Assembly (NCBI RefSeq): GCF_050262165.1
Contig: NZ_CP189844.1
Length of the DNA: 64,000 nucleotides
DNA from: Parvimonas sp015257355
Lineage (GTDB): Bacteria > Bacillota > Clostridia > Tissierellales > Peptoniphilaceae
Direction: 5' to 3' (one strand)
Shown here: positions 17,309 to 24,922 of the stretch, one piece after another
How positions within the stretch are numbered: position 1 is the stretch's first letter
Layout of the letters: every line of letters starts with the position of its first letter
Made by a program: the position numbers and the translations under genes
Notes under the pieces: generated by a model
What the model was told of the DNA's origin: nothing
The model's input: the letters and a program-made list of their open reading frames with translations, nothing else
The model's database searches: none

Positions 17309-17351
17309 TTTATGAAATGTTTATGAAATGAAAATGAAATATTTATGAAAT
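17309..17351 (-). promoter_or_regulatory. Four 11-bp-spaced direct repeats upstream of vexP1 (likely VncR operator)
   Basis: TTTATGAAAT occurs at 17309, 17320 and 17342, with a variant AAAATGAAAT at 17331: an exact 11-base period, so the boxes lie on one face of the helix. Read on the minus strand the unit is ATTTCATAAA. A possible -10 box (TAAAAT, about 17291-17296) follows without a good -35 box, as expected for an activator-dependent promoter. OmpR-type regulators bind such direct repeats. Confidence 0.65.
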
Positions 17352-17398
17352 GAAAAAATTTTTTTATTTTTAATAAATTTAATGGCAGGGTGCTTTAG

Positions 17399-17681
17399 AA
17401 GATCTCTCCATTTCGCGTTGCTCCAGTCGAGATGACGTGTTGGGGGATTTACTTTGCTTTTTGCTATGACGTGATTTATTTTATTTTTATATAAAATTTT
17501 CAATAATTTTTTTGATACCTTTTATATTTTTTTAAATATTTCTTTTGAAATTTGATGCTTATTTACTTTTAACGTTAAGCTCCTAAGCGAAGATTCTTCC
17601 TTATACGTCATCTTGAGCGAAGTCGAGAAATCTCATACTTATTCTTGTTTACAAGAATAAGTGAATGTATCGAAGATACAT
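17399..17681. repeat. Dispersed inverted-arm repeat, site 2 (complete A-middle-B)
   Basis: The A arm (17399-17474) contains AGTCGAGATGACGTGTTGGG and ends TTGCTATGACGTGA. The AT-rich middle follows, then the B arm from TTTTAACGTTAAGC (about 17567) through TACGTCATCTTGAGCGAAGT, a hairpin with arms ACTTATTCTTG / CAAGAATAAGT (17637-17662, loop TTTA) and the terminal palindrome ATGTATC-N3-GATACAT (17665-17681). Together with the vexP1 operator it fills the gap 17247-17716. Confidence 0.85.
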
Positions 17682-17688
17682 CAACAAA

Positions 17689-17718
17689 AAAAAGAATACT
17701 CTTTTGAGTATTCTTTTT
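17689..17718 (-). terminator. Terminator after the sirtuin remnant
   Basis: A 13-bp stem AAAAAGAATACTC / GAGTATTCTTTTT with a TTTT loop overlapping the stop codon. Confidence 0.85.
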
Positions 17719-18436
17719 ATTTCATAATTTTCTTTAACACATCTCCAATATCACCGTCAATGCAAATACTTCTATCTTTTATTTGGGTTGGACAGAATGC
17801 TTCGTTATAGTTAATACAAGCATATACTGCATTTTTATTTTCCATTGTCATTTGCCAGAAAGGATATTTTATAATTACTGGTGTGTTATTTCCAACTCCT
17901 AATTCTAAAAAGAGTATATGTTTATCTTTATATTTTTCAAGAAAATCAGAATATGCTTTAGATGCTCTATGCCAACCTTCATCCTCTACAAAATAACTAT
18001 CCACACGAAGATTCATAGTTACATCCGAATCATCGGGACATTTTGGAATTAACTCAGTCGGAATTTTCATTGAAATCTCATTATTTTTCGGAACTTCAAA
18101 AATACCTTCTGAATTTTTCTTAAAACCTTGAGCTTCGATGGCTTTAATAACCCAATCTTCATTATCATAAGTATTTTGGTTTTGTGGATTTACACTTTGG
18201 AATAAGCCATAATCACCTTGAGTATAAAAAAGTCTTTTTTTATCAAAACCTGCTCTTTGGAATTGATGATCTACATTTGTTGTTATAACAAAATATTCTT
18301 TATCTTTTACAATAGAAAGTAAATCTCTATAAACTGGTTTTGCAGGTTCTATATATCTATTAAAATATATATGTCTTGCCCACCAAGCCCAAAGTGTTTC
18401 TTTATCTGGAAATGGATAAAATCCACCTGAATACAT
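17717..18436 (-). pseudogene. Sir2-family (sirtuin) protein lacking its NAD-binding N terminus
   Basis: The 239 residues include FVITTNVDHQFQRAGFDKKR, the sirtuin T-x-N-x-D and catalytic-type His segment, and LFYTQGDYG, with a C-terminal LELGVGNNTPVIIKYPFW block seen in the bacterial SirTM/Sir2-like group that carries out ADP-ribosylation or deacetylation. Family members start roughly 50-60 residues earlier with a GAGAS-type nucleotide loop; here the text begins at MYSGGFYPF, an internal family segment, with no ribosome site. Immediately upstream lies the start of an unrelated regulator, so a deletion has joined the two. NAD binding is not expected. Confidence 0.65.
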
Positions 18437-18441
18437 ATCAC

Positions 18442-18534
18442 TTATACTTCAAATTTTTCAGAAAGTTCATTTGCTGTAACTTTTCCCTTTTCCAAAACAT
18501 AATATAATATTCTAAATAATCTACTATCTCTCAT
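18442..18534 (-). pseudogene. N-terminal fragment of a WYL/DeoR-type HTH regulator
   Basis: Thirty codons, MRDSRLFRILYYVLEKGKVT then ANELSEKFEV, preceded by GGTGATGTTAAGAA. This is the start of the winged-helix domain in YafY/WYL regulators, whose next residues would be S-x-R-T-I-Y-R-D. The frame stops right where the sirtuin text begins. It shows the left border of a deletion. Confidence 0.7.
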
Positions 18535-18607
18535 TTCTTAACATCACCTATGACTATTATATCACAACCTGACATTAATTGTCATATTATAGAATTTGAA
18601 AGAAAAA

Positions 18608-18637
18608 AAACAGTAAATATTTTTCAATTTACTGTTT
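18608..18637 (-). terminator. Terminator of the flavin reductase gene
   Basis: An 11-bp stem AAACAGTAAAT / ATTTACTGTTT followed by T8 on the minus strand. Confidence 0.8.
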
Positions 18638-18679
18638 CTTAATTTACTGTAATTTATTATTTTATATTGGCAAAAAGAT

Positions 18680-19243
18680 TTATCTAAGTTTTAATCCATC
18701 TTTATATGCTTCGCCAACTCTTCCACTTACTTTATAATAACCATTTGTATAAGGATCAAAAGCAATTGCTTCTAGTGAGTCAATATCCACCTTATCTCCC
18801 TTTAAATTTGCTTCTTCAACGGAAGTTCTAACTACTTTTCCAATAACTCCAAGACCAGTAGTATCGCTTTGATATTCTACGAATTCACATTCTATTGCAA
18901 TTGGAAATTCATTGATAATAGGAGCATCCACAATTTCTGATTTTGTAAAAGTCATACCTGACTTTGCAAACTTATCTTTTTCTTCTTTTCCACTAACTAC
19001 ACCAAACCAATCTGCTTCAACCACATGTTTTGCATCAGCTATATGAATGACGAATCCTTTACGTTTCTTTATGTTTTCTACAGTTTTATGACCTTCACTT
19101 AAATTTAAAGCTACCATATCATAAGAAACCATAGTTCCCCAAGCTGCATTCATCACATCAACTGTACCATCTTCATTAAAAGTAGATACCATTAATACTG
19201 GCATAGGGAAAATAGCATGTGTTGTTTTAATTTGTTTTTTCAT
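18680..19243 (-). CDS. Flavin reductase-like, FMN-binding split-barrel protein
   Basis: The 187-residue protein matches the flavin-reductase-like family: PMPVLMVSTFNEDGTVDVMN at the start, AWGTMVSYD, then VENIKKRKGFVIHIADAKHV and a GVVSGKEEKDKF segment, with ECEFVEYQ later. These proteins bind FMN and transfer electrons from NAD(P)H to flavin or other acceptors in the cytoplasm. ATG 19243 follows AAGGAGGAATTCAAA. Single-gene unit with its own terminator. Redox partner unknown. Confidence 0.85.
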   Translation of the reverse strand: MKKQIKTTHAIFPMPVLMVSTFNEDGTVDVMNAAWGTMVSYDMVALNLSEGHKTVENIKKRKGFVIHIADAKHVVEADWFGVVSGKEEKDKFAKSGMTFTKSEIVDAPIINEFPIAIECEFVEYQSDTTGLGVIGKVVRTSVEEANLKGDKVDIDSLEAIAFDPYTNGYYKVSGRVGEAYKDGLKLR

Positions 19244-19366
19244 TTTGAATTCCTCCTTATACTTTTTATTAAAAAATTCAAATTTTTTAATAAATTTTAA
19301 ATTACTTATTCTTTTCTACTAATAGTTAAAGCAAACTTATTAGTTGTTCTTACTTAATAAATCATA

Positions 19367-19834
19367 TTATTGTACTTTTTCTATCATTTCTTTAGGAAAA
19401 AGTTCAAAAAGTTTTTCCATAAATAACTCTAAATCTTTTATATCATTACTTTTTACAATAATACTATCACCTTTACAATTAAATATATACCCAAAATATT
19501 TACCCTTTACAAAAAATGAATTAATCAGTATTGGCTCTATCTCATTTATTTCAGAAAAATATAACTTCTTTTCCTTATTATTTATTTTAAATACAATGCC
19601 GTTTTCAAAAAGAACAATCTCAGTCCATAGGTCAAATTCTGTTGGTAATATAAACTTTCTACTACTTTTTGCTATAAACAGCTCGTTTCCAAGAGTTTTA
19701 CAAGAAAAATTATTTTCATTATTAAAAGTTAACCTTTTTAAATTATATTTTTTTCTTTTTGGCGGATTAAACATTAAATATAAAAATACTAATCCAAGTA
19801 AAATTAATATCCCTAAAATAATAAACTTGTCCAT
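19367..19834 (-). CDS. Hypothetical protein with one N-terminal membrane helix
   Basis: I do not recognise this 155-residue protein. It begins with a hydrophobic helix (residues 4-22), then a basic stretch PPKRKKYNLKR, then an all-beta looking domain with alternating hydrophobic residues (FKINNKEKKLYFSEINEIEP, VKSNDIKDLELFMEKLFELF), which resembles the PH-like domains found in small bacterial membrane proteins. The domain should face the cytoplasm. It lies ten bases after the methyltransferase remnant. Function unknown. Confidence 0.6.
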   Translation of the reverse strand: MDKFIILGILILLGLVFLYLMFNPPKRKKYNLKRLTFNNENNFSCKTLGNELFIAKSSRKFILPTEFDLWTEIVLFENGIVFKINNKEKKLYFSEINEIEPILINSFFVKGKYFGYIFNCKGDSIIVKSNDIKDLELFMEKLFELFPKEMIEKVQ

Positions 19835-19844
19835 AACTTCTCCA

Positions 19845-20311
19845 TTAATTTAATTTCAAATGAATAACCTTTGTCCTATTCCACTTATCTGAAAAATACA
19901 TAAATAGTTTAGTTATTATTTTTGCATTTGAACAGATTTTCAATGCTCTAGCAAAAAAGCCTTGAACATCTATTAATTTTGTATCTGTTAGCTTTGTAAA
20001 CTCAGTTACATTATCTATACTAAAATACATTTGTGCATTTACATTACCAGTTTTCTTAACATATCTATTTGCAATTTTAAGTCCTTTTGTGTTAGTCGCA
20101 TCAAAGATCAACTCCCCTTTAGGAAGAAAAGATTTCATTTTTTAATCATTTCCACAATTTTTTCTTTATAAAAATATTGATAAACTCCAGAAACTGCAAT
20201 CATAGTTAGTAACTTAGTATCAATTTCTTTTATCCATTCAAGAGTAAACATATCTCCTGAAATTATTTTTTCATTCTCTGCTTTTCCAATTAGTAAATTA
20301 TTCTTACTCAT
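19845..20311 (-). pseudogene. Class I SAM-dependent methyltransferase remnant (5' deletion and frameshift)
   Basis: Two frames form one broken protein. From ATG 20311 the text ENEKIISGDMFTLEWIKEID and IAVSGVYQYFYKEKIVEMIK corresponds to the middle of polyketide-type/LCM methyltransferases (acidic GD-x-F, then SGV-x-QYF). It stops at a TGA after a run of six A (20138-20143). The next frame resumes with KSFLPKGELIFDATNTKGLK and runs to the natural C terminus HLKLN at 19845. The SAM-binding Gly loop is missing. One extra A would fuse the two frames. Confidence 0.75.
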
Positions 20312-20370
20312 TCCTTATTTCATTAATTGTATCTATTTTCATATATAATTATAGCACTTTTAAAAATAAA

Positions 20371-20397
20371 AAGGAGAACATATCTAATGTTCTCCTT
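20371..20397 (-). terminator. Terminator of the thioredoxin-ccdA operon
   Basis: An 11-bp perfect stem AAGGAGAACAT / ATGTTCTCCTT with a T run, ten bases after the ccdA stop. Confidence 0.85.
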
Positions 20398-20407
20398 AAA
20401 ATTTTTA

Positions 20408-21100
20408 TTAAAATCCAAGATATAGTAAATATAATCCGATTAGTAAAATAATTATTCCAAAAACAATTTTTACTATATCAGAAATTTTTCCATAAGATTT
20501 ATTTGACATCACTTTACCAACAAATCCTGTACTTGTTCCTGCAACAATAACTAAAATACTATTTCCTATTGAATATAATAAGAATAATAACACTCCCCAA
20601 AGCAAACTTCCTTTTGAAGCAACAATTGCAAGTAAAGCAACTAAAATTGGTGTTGAACAAGGGCTAGAAAATAATCCTGCCATTATTCCAACGATCAAAG
20701 CTCCTACATAGCCTGTCTTTTTACTTTTATTTGTCAAAATTTTACTTGGAATTACATTTATTACTTCCCAAGTTTGTAATGCCATTAAAATCATTACAGT
20801 TCCTAGAAATAAATTCCAAAATTGTCCTGATTGATTGAAAATTTTACTTAACAATGCCGCTAAAACTCCAAGTGTTGTATAAGTTATAGCCATACCGATT
20901 GCAAATACAACGGAAGTTTTAAAAGCTCTTTTTGTATCATCTTCTTTTGTGCCAGTCATATATCCAATAACTAATGGAATTGAAGCAAGTGAGCATGGTG
21001 AAATAGAAGTAAGTATCCCTCCAAGTAAAGCTAAAATTGGAGCAAAGATACTAAATGATTTTAAACCATCACCTATTAAGCTCTCTAAATTATTTAGCAT
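20408..21100 (-). CDS. ccdA: CcdA-type transmembrane thiol-electron transporter
   Basis: The 230-residue protein has six membrane helices. The two redox cysteines are visible in the first and fourth helices: GGILTSISPCSLASIPLVIG and GLFSSPCSTPILVAL, in the S-P-C-x-x-S/T-x-P setting of the DsbD/CcdA family. CcdA passes electrons from cytoplasmic thioredoxin across the membrane to thiol-disulfide proteins outside. Its start overlaps the stop of the membrane-anchored UGA-containing thioredoxin by 11 bases, so the two are co-translated and the thioredoxin is very likely its electron acceptor. Confidence 0.92.
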   Translation of the reverse strand: MLNNLESLIGDGLKSFSIFAPILALLGGILTSISPCSLASIPLVIGYMTGTKEDDTKRAFKTSVVFAIGMAITYTTLGVLAALLSKIFNQSGQFWNLFLGTVMILMALQTWEVINVIPSKILTNKSKKTGYVGALIVGIMAGLFSSPCSTPILVALLAIVASKGSLLWGVLLFLLYSIGNSILVIVAGTSTGFVGKVMSNKSYGKISDIVKIVFGIIILLIGLYLLYLGF

Positions 21101-21692
21101 TTTTTAACATCTCCTCAATAACTGCCTTTAAATCTTCGTATTGAACAACTCCCTCTGAACCACCGAATTTTAATTCTCCAGATTTTTTATCTTCATAAGC
21201 AACATAGTTAATTCTTGATTCTAATTCTTCTGGGCTTTTAAATGGTGTTCCATCTGCATTAAAGTAAAATAATGTAGGTGTTACTCTTATAGGGAATTGT
21301 GACGTAAAGTCCATTTCTTTTCTAATATTAATAGTTTGTATAATTACTCTATCTTTATATTCTTCTCTTAGTTTTTCCAAAACCTTATGCTGTATAGCAC
21401 AAGCATGTCAACCATCTTGGCTAAAATCTAAAATCATTACTTTCTTTTGACTTTTTAAACTTTCCAAAGTAAGTTTTTCATTTGACTTAGACTCATTTTT
21501 TGTTTCTTCTTTTTTGCTAGAGTCATTATTTGTACTTGATTCTTTTTTAGAATCTGTATTTTTATTTTGGTTTTCAGTAACTGCATTATTGCTTGTGTTT
21601 TCATCTTTATTTTTTACAAAGAAATTTTTGAAAACAAAAAGACCAATAACTAATACAAGTACTGCACCAAGTGCAATAATTTTCTTTTTCAT
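21090..21692 (-). CDS. Membrane-anchored thioredoxin-like selenoprotein (UxxC, in-frame UGA)
   Basis: Read through the TGA at 21408-21410 the protein has 200 residues. It has a signal-anchor helix (residues 4-24), a Lys/Asn/Ser/Glu-rich linker to about residue 75, and an extracytoplasmic thioredoxin fold. The UGA falls exactly on the first active-site position: DFSQDG-U-HACAIQH, giving a U-x-x-C motif in place of C-x-x-C. After it the frame stays open for 105 codons with conserved thioredoxin features, including the cis-Pro segment PIRVTPTLFYF. No start codon with a ribosome site follows the UGA. CcdA, the electron donor for such proteins, overlaps its end. A selenium-handling cluster is present at 42.5-45.2 kb. 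Alternative: a nonsense mutation of a Cys codon, but the exact placement argues against it. Confidence 0.85.
21370..21385 (-). promoter_or_regulatory. Candidate bacterial SECIS hairpin downstream of the UGA
   Basis: On the minus strand AGGUUUUGGAAAAACU can fold into a small stem (one G.A mismatch) with apical loop UGGA. The loop begins 28 bases after the UGA and has G at its second position, fitting the usual spacing (about 16-37) and loop rule of bacterial SECIS elements. The stem is weak and the assignment is tentative. Confidence 0.4.
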
Positions 21693-21850
21693 AGTTCTCT
21701 CTCCTATCTATATTATTTTGAATATACCCTTTAATTAAAATAAATAATCATAATCAAAAAGAAGTATGATAATTTAATTGCAAAATACTTTTAATTTAGT
21801 TCAATTGTCCTTGATAATCTTATTAAATTGTTTAAAAATTATGGTGCTTA

Positions 21851-22134
21851 GGAGATTTCCAGAGTCTTTGAATCTTAAGATACAATTAACCCGTCAGACC
21901 TACTTTTGTTTACAAGTAATCAAAGTTAGGGCTAGATTCACTACGCTCAAGATGACGTGTTTGAGGCTTTTCTCTACATTGTGCTATGACGTGAAGTATT
22001 TTTTTTTAATATAAAATTTTCAATAATTTTTTGATACCATTTATATTCTTCAAAATATTTCTTTTAAAATTTGAAGTTTGTTTACTTTTAACGTCTTGCT
22101 CTTAAATAAAGGTATTTGTCTTATTCGTCATTTC
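21851..22134. repeat. Dispersed inverted-arm repeat, site 3 (A-middle-truncated B)
   Basis: The A arm carries the inserted module CCGTCAGACCTACTTTTGTT ... AGTTAGGGCTAG, then CTCAAGATGACGTGTTTGAG and GTGCTATGACGTGAA (to about 21995). The AT-rich middle matches that of site 2 almost base for base (ATAAAATTTTCAATAATTTT, then TTGATACC). The B arm starts TTTTAACGTCTTGC and is cut after ATTCGTCATTTCG. It lies in the 465-base gap between the thioredoxin and pyridoxal kinase genes; nothing else is seen there. Confidence 0.85.
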
Positions 22135-22149
22135 GTTTTTTCACAATAA

Positions 22150-22172
22150 AAAATAGGCTATAAGCCTATTTT
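22150..22172 (-). terminator. Terminator of the B6 operon
   Basis: A 10-bp stem AAAATAGGCT / AGCCTATTTT with a three-base loop, overlapping the kinase stop codon; T run on the minus strand. Confidence 0.85.
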
Positions 22173-22943
22173 AAAGTTTTCTAATTGTATTTCATTTAAG
22201 CCATCAAATTTTTCTTGATTTTTTATATTTTCATATAATAAATCTTGAATTTTATCAATTGATTTTTCTAAATTTTCATCTTTCAATAACTCATTTGTTA
22301 CAAGAGATGATAAAGCATCTCCAGTTCCAGAAATCTTTATTTCAATCTTATCTTTTTCAAACCATTTTGAATTTTTTTCTGAAAGATAAAATGTATTTAG
22401 CTTGTTATTTTCTTCAAAACTTTTAATTAAAACTTGTTTTGAACCAATTTTTTTTATTTTTTTCGCTATTTCTTCTACATCTTCTCTTTTAATTTCAGAA
22501 AAGTTTTTATTGTAATCTGTAAGCAAAATTGCTTCTGTAAGGTTTGGAGTTACTACATCTGTATATTTTAAAAATTCTTTGTAAAATTCAATTTGTTCAA
22601 CTTTTGTTCCTGAATATTTCACTCCATTATCTCCAAGTATTGGATCTAAAATTACTTTTCCTTTAAAATTTTGCAAAATTTCTTTTATAAAATTATAATA
22701 TTCTCTATTGTCAATAAATCCAATATAGATTGCATCAACATCTTTAATCTCAAAAACTTTTTTTGTTATTTCTGAAAAATTTGGCATATCAAAGCTAATA
22801 TAATTTTTATAGCTCATATTTGAAGAAAATATTTTTGTTGGAACTCCAAATACTTCATGTCCATTTTGTGTGAGAACTGAAATATTAACTTTTAAAGAAC
22901 AGTTTCCAACACAACAATAGTCATTTAGAACTAAAATTTTCAT
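22158..22943 (-). CDS. Pyridoxal/pyridoxamine kinase (PdxK/PdxY-like, ribokinase fold)
   Basis: The 261-residue protein shows the ribokinase-superfamily order: VLNDYCCVGNCSLKVNISVL at the start, GFIDNREYYNFI, the ILDPILGDNGVKYSG phosphate segment, TPNLTEAILL and the catalytic ISGTGDALSS near residue 220. This pattern is that of B6-vitamer kinases, which make pyridoxal phosphate in the cytoplasm. It directly follows an ECF substrate-binding membrane protein (stop and start adjacent) and a MocR/PdxR-type regulator is divergent, so uptake and phosphorylation of vitamin B6 are probably one unit. Confidence 0.85.
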   Translation of the reverse strand: MKILVLNDYCCVGNCSLKVNISVLTQNGHEVFGVPTKIFSSNMSYKNYISFDMPNFSEITKKVFEIKDVDAIYIGFIDNREYYNFIKEILQNFKGKVILDPILGDNGVKYSGTKVEQIEFYKEFLKYTDVVTPNLTEAILLTDYNKNFSEIKREDVEEIAKKIKKIGSKQVLIKSFEENNKLNTFYLSEKNSKWFEKDKIEIKISGTGDALSSLVTNELLKDENLEKSIDKIQDLLYENIKNQEKFDGLNEIQLENFKIGL

Positions 22944-23495
22944 CTATCTTAAAACCTTCTTTAAAATTGGTTGTAATGCTTTTGTTAAAACAATAGCTAT
23001 TACAACTCCTGCGATAGCATTTGTTGTTGAAGCACCAAGTCTTTGTAGTCCTTTTGCAATTGCTCCAGCTTGAGGTAAGCCCTTAACATAAATATCAGTA
23101 ATATAACTCTTTGAAAGATATAAAATTACATAAGTAAAAGCTCCTACTATTGAGCCTATTAAATTTTTATTTAAATTTTCAGCTTTAGCTCCTTGTGAAT
23201 AAGCAATTTTTCCACAGATGAAAGCCATTAAAAATTTGAATGCAAATGTAAATGGTGCAGAAGGTAAATAAACAGGATCAAAAAGGTCAAAAAGTGCTGA
23301 GCCAAAACCTGCTGCAAGTCCACCTGTTACTGGTCCTAATATTAAACCACATAATAGGCAAAATCCATTTCCGATATGAATTCTAGTTTCACTTCCTCCA
23401 AGAGGTATACGAATTTGGATTTGTGATGCGACAAATACTAATGCTGCCATTACTCCTATTAGTGTTATTTTCTTTATAGTTAGTTTGTTTTCCAT
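22944..23495 (-). CDS. ECF transporter S component, probably for vitamin B6
   Basis: From ATG 23495 the protein has 183 residues and six membrane helices (KITLIGVMAALVFVASQIQI, then GFCLLCGLILGPVTGGLAAG), the fold of energy-coupling-factor S components. AAAGGAGTG precedes this start by six bases; the frame's earlier codon at 23525 lacks a ribosome site. The neighbouring pyridoxal kinase and PdxR-like regulator suggest that pyridoxine or pyridoxal is the substrate (PdxU-like); this is inferred from context. The EcfA/T energising module must lie elsewhere. Confidence 0.8.
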   Translation of the reverse strand: MENKLTIKKITLIGVMAALVFVASQIQIRIPLGGSETRIHIGNGFCLLCGLILGPVTGGLAAGFGSALFDLFDPVYLPSAPFTFAFKFLMAFICGKIAYSQGAKAENLNKNLIGSIVGAFTYVILYLSKSYITDIYVKGLPQAGAIAKGLQRLGASTTNAIAGVVIAIVLTKALQPILKKVLR

Positions 23496-23544
23496 ATAAA
23501 ACACTCCTTTGATTATTTTGTTCAAATATAGTATAATACATTTA

Positions 23545-23566
23545 TTGATACTATTTGTAGTATCAA
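23545..23566. promoter_or_regulatory. Inverted repeat between the B6 operon and its regulator
   Basis: Arms TTGATACTA / TAGTATCAA with four bases between, perfectly symmetric. It lies 26 bases before the regulator start and overlaps the expected -35 region of the divergent operon (its -10 TATACT at about 23530-23535). A natural binding site for the MocR/PdxR protein. Confidence 0.65.
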
Positions 23567-23591
23567 AATAATCTTTTTTTATGGTGCCAGA

Positions 23592-24914
23592 ATGTTAATA
23601 TTAAATAATGGAGTTCTCTATATTCAGATTTATGAATATTTTAAAACTGAAATAATAAACGGAACTTATAAAGCTCATACAAAGCTTCCAAGTAAGAGAA
23701 ATTTAGCAAAGGAATATAAAATTTCATTAAACACTGTGGATAATGCCTATTCAAAACTAATAGAAGAAGGCTTTATTTACTCTAAAGAAAGACAGGGATT
23801 TTTTGTTTCGGATGTTGGAGAGCTTTATATTTTAGATAATAAACCAATTTATATAAAAACAGAAAATGAAAATATAGACTATGACTTTTCATATAGTGGT
23901 GTAAGCGAGGAATTTCCTTACAAGATATTTAAAAAAATCTCTTCAAATATTTTTGATAATAAAGACGTATTAGAAAAAGTTGAATATCAAGGATATCTTC
24001 CTCTTAGAATTCAAATAGCTGAATATCTAAACAAATCAAGAGGTTTTAGGACTGACGCTTCTCAAATTGTTATTTCAAGTGGTTCAGAATACCTTTTTCA
24101 AATTATTTTCAAATTAATTTCTGGAAAATTTGGAATTGAAGATCCAGGTTATAGTATGCTTTCAAATATAATGGATACAAATGATATTAAGTATAATCTT
24201 ATTTCTGTTGATGAAAATGGAATGGATTTAAAAAAATTGAAAAAATCAGACTCAGATTTTTGTGTTCTAACACCTGCACATCAGTTTCCAACTGGTGTTA
24301 TAATGAATATGCAAAGACGAGTTGAGCTTTTAAATATGAAAAAGATAAAATACATAATAGAAGATGATTATGATAGTGAGTTCAAATATTCAAAAAGGCC
24401 TGTCCCCGCTTTAAAATCAATTGATATCAATGATAAAGTAATATATATTGGCTCTTTTTCTAAGTCAATTTCTCCTAGCTTCAGAGTAAGTTTTATGGTT
24501 TTACCTTTTGATTTAGTCGAAAAATATAATAAGATTTTTAAATATTTTATCTGTCCTGTTTCAATTATGGTTCAAAAAATGCTAACAACTTTTATAGAGT
24601 CTGGAGAATTTGAGAAACATTTAAACAGAATGAGAAAAATTTATTCCAAAAAAAGACAATTATTAATGGATATGCTAAGTGAAAGAAAAGATATTACAAT
24701 AAGAGGTGCAGATGCTGGACTTCATTTAGTTTTAGAGTATCCAAAATATTATAATGAAGAAGATATTGTAAAAAAAGCAAAAGAAAAAAAGATAAAGGTA
24801 TATGGACTTAGCTCATACGGAACAAAAAGAGAAATTCCATCAATTTTATTAGGTTTTGCAACACTTAGTGACGAAAAACTAAGAGAGGGAATTAAATTGC
24901 TTTTAGAAATTTAG
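23592..24914 (+). CDS. MocR/PdxR-family regulator (GntR HTH fused to class I aminotransferase fold)
   Basis: The 440-residue protein has an N-terminal GntR winged helix (residues 10-75, including TKLPSKRNLAKEYKISLNTV and KLIEEGFIYSK) and a C-terminal fold-type I aminotransferase domain with the PLP segment EDDYDSEFKYS and Lys in GSFSKSISPSFR. MocR proteins bind PLP and control B6 or amino-acid genes. It is divergent from an ECF S component and a pyridoxal kinase, which points to PdxR function. The acetyltransferase gene follows after eight bases. Confidence 0.88.
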   Translation: MLILNNGVLYIQIYEYFKTEIINGTYKAHTKLPSKRNLAKEYKISLNTVDNAYSKLIEEGFIYSKERQGFFVSDVGELYILDNKPIYIKTENENIDYDFSYSGVSEEFPYKIFKKISSNIFDNKDVLEKVEYQGYLPLRIQIAEYLNKSRGFRTDASQIVISSGSEYLFQIIFKLISGKFGIEDPGYSMLSNIMDTNDIKYNLISVDENGMDLKKLKKSDSDFCVLTPAHQFPTGVIMNMQRRVELLNMKKIKYIIEDDYDSEFKYSKRPVPALKSIDINDKVIYIGSFSKSISPSFRVSFMVLPFDLVEKYNKIFKYFICPVSIMVQKMLTTFIESGEFEKHLNRMRKIYSKKRQLLMDMLSERKDITIRGADAGLHLVLEYPKYYNEEDIVKKAKEKKIKVYGLSSYGTKREIPSILLGFATLSDEKLREGIKLLLEI

Positions 24915-24922
24915 GAGGATTT

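Noticed and set aside
17321..17503. A 60-codon minus-strand frame upstream of vexP1.
   Set aside because: It runs through repeat site 2 and the 11-bp boxes, has no ribosome site, and its text changes with the repeat copy.
19344..19853. A 169-codon plus-strand frame.
   Set aside because: It is the complement of the 155-residue minus-strand gene, which has a proper start and domain structure.
21090..21692. Two separate genes, an anchored short peptide and a free thioredoxin starting at a TTG (21380).
   Set aside because: Same frame, UGA exactly at the active-site position, and no ribosome site before the TTG; one selenoprotein explains all.
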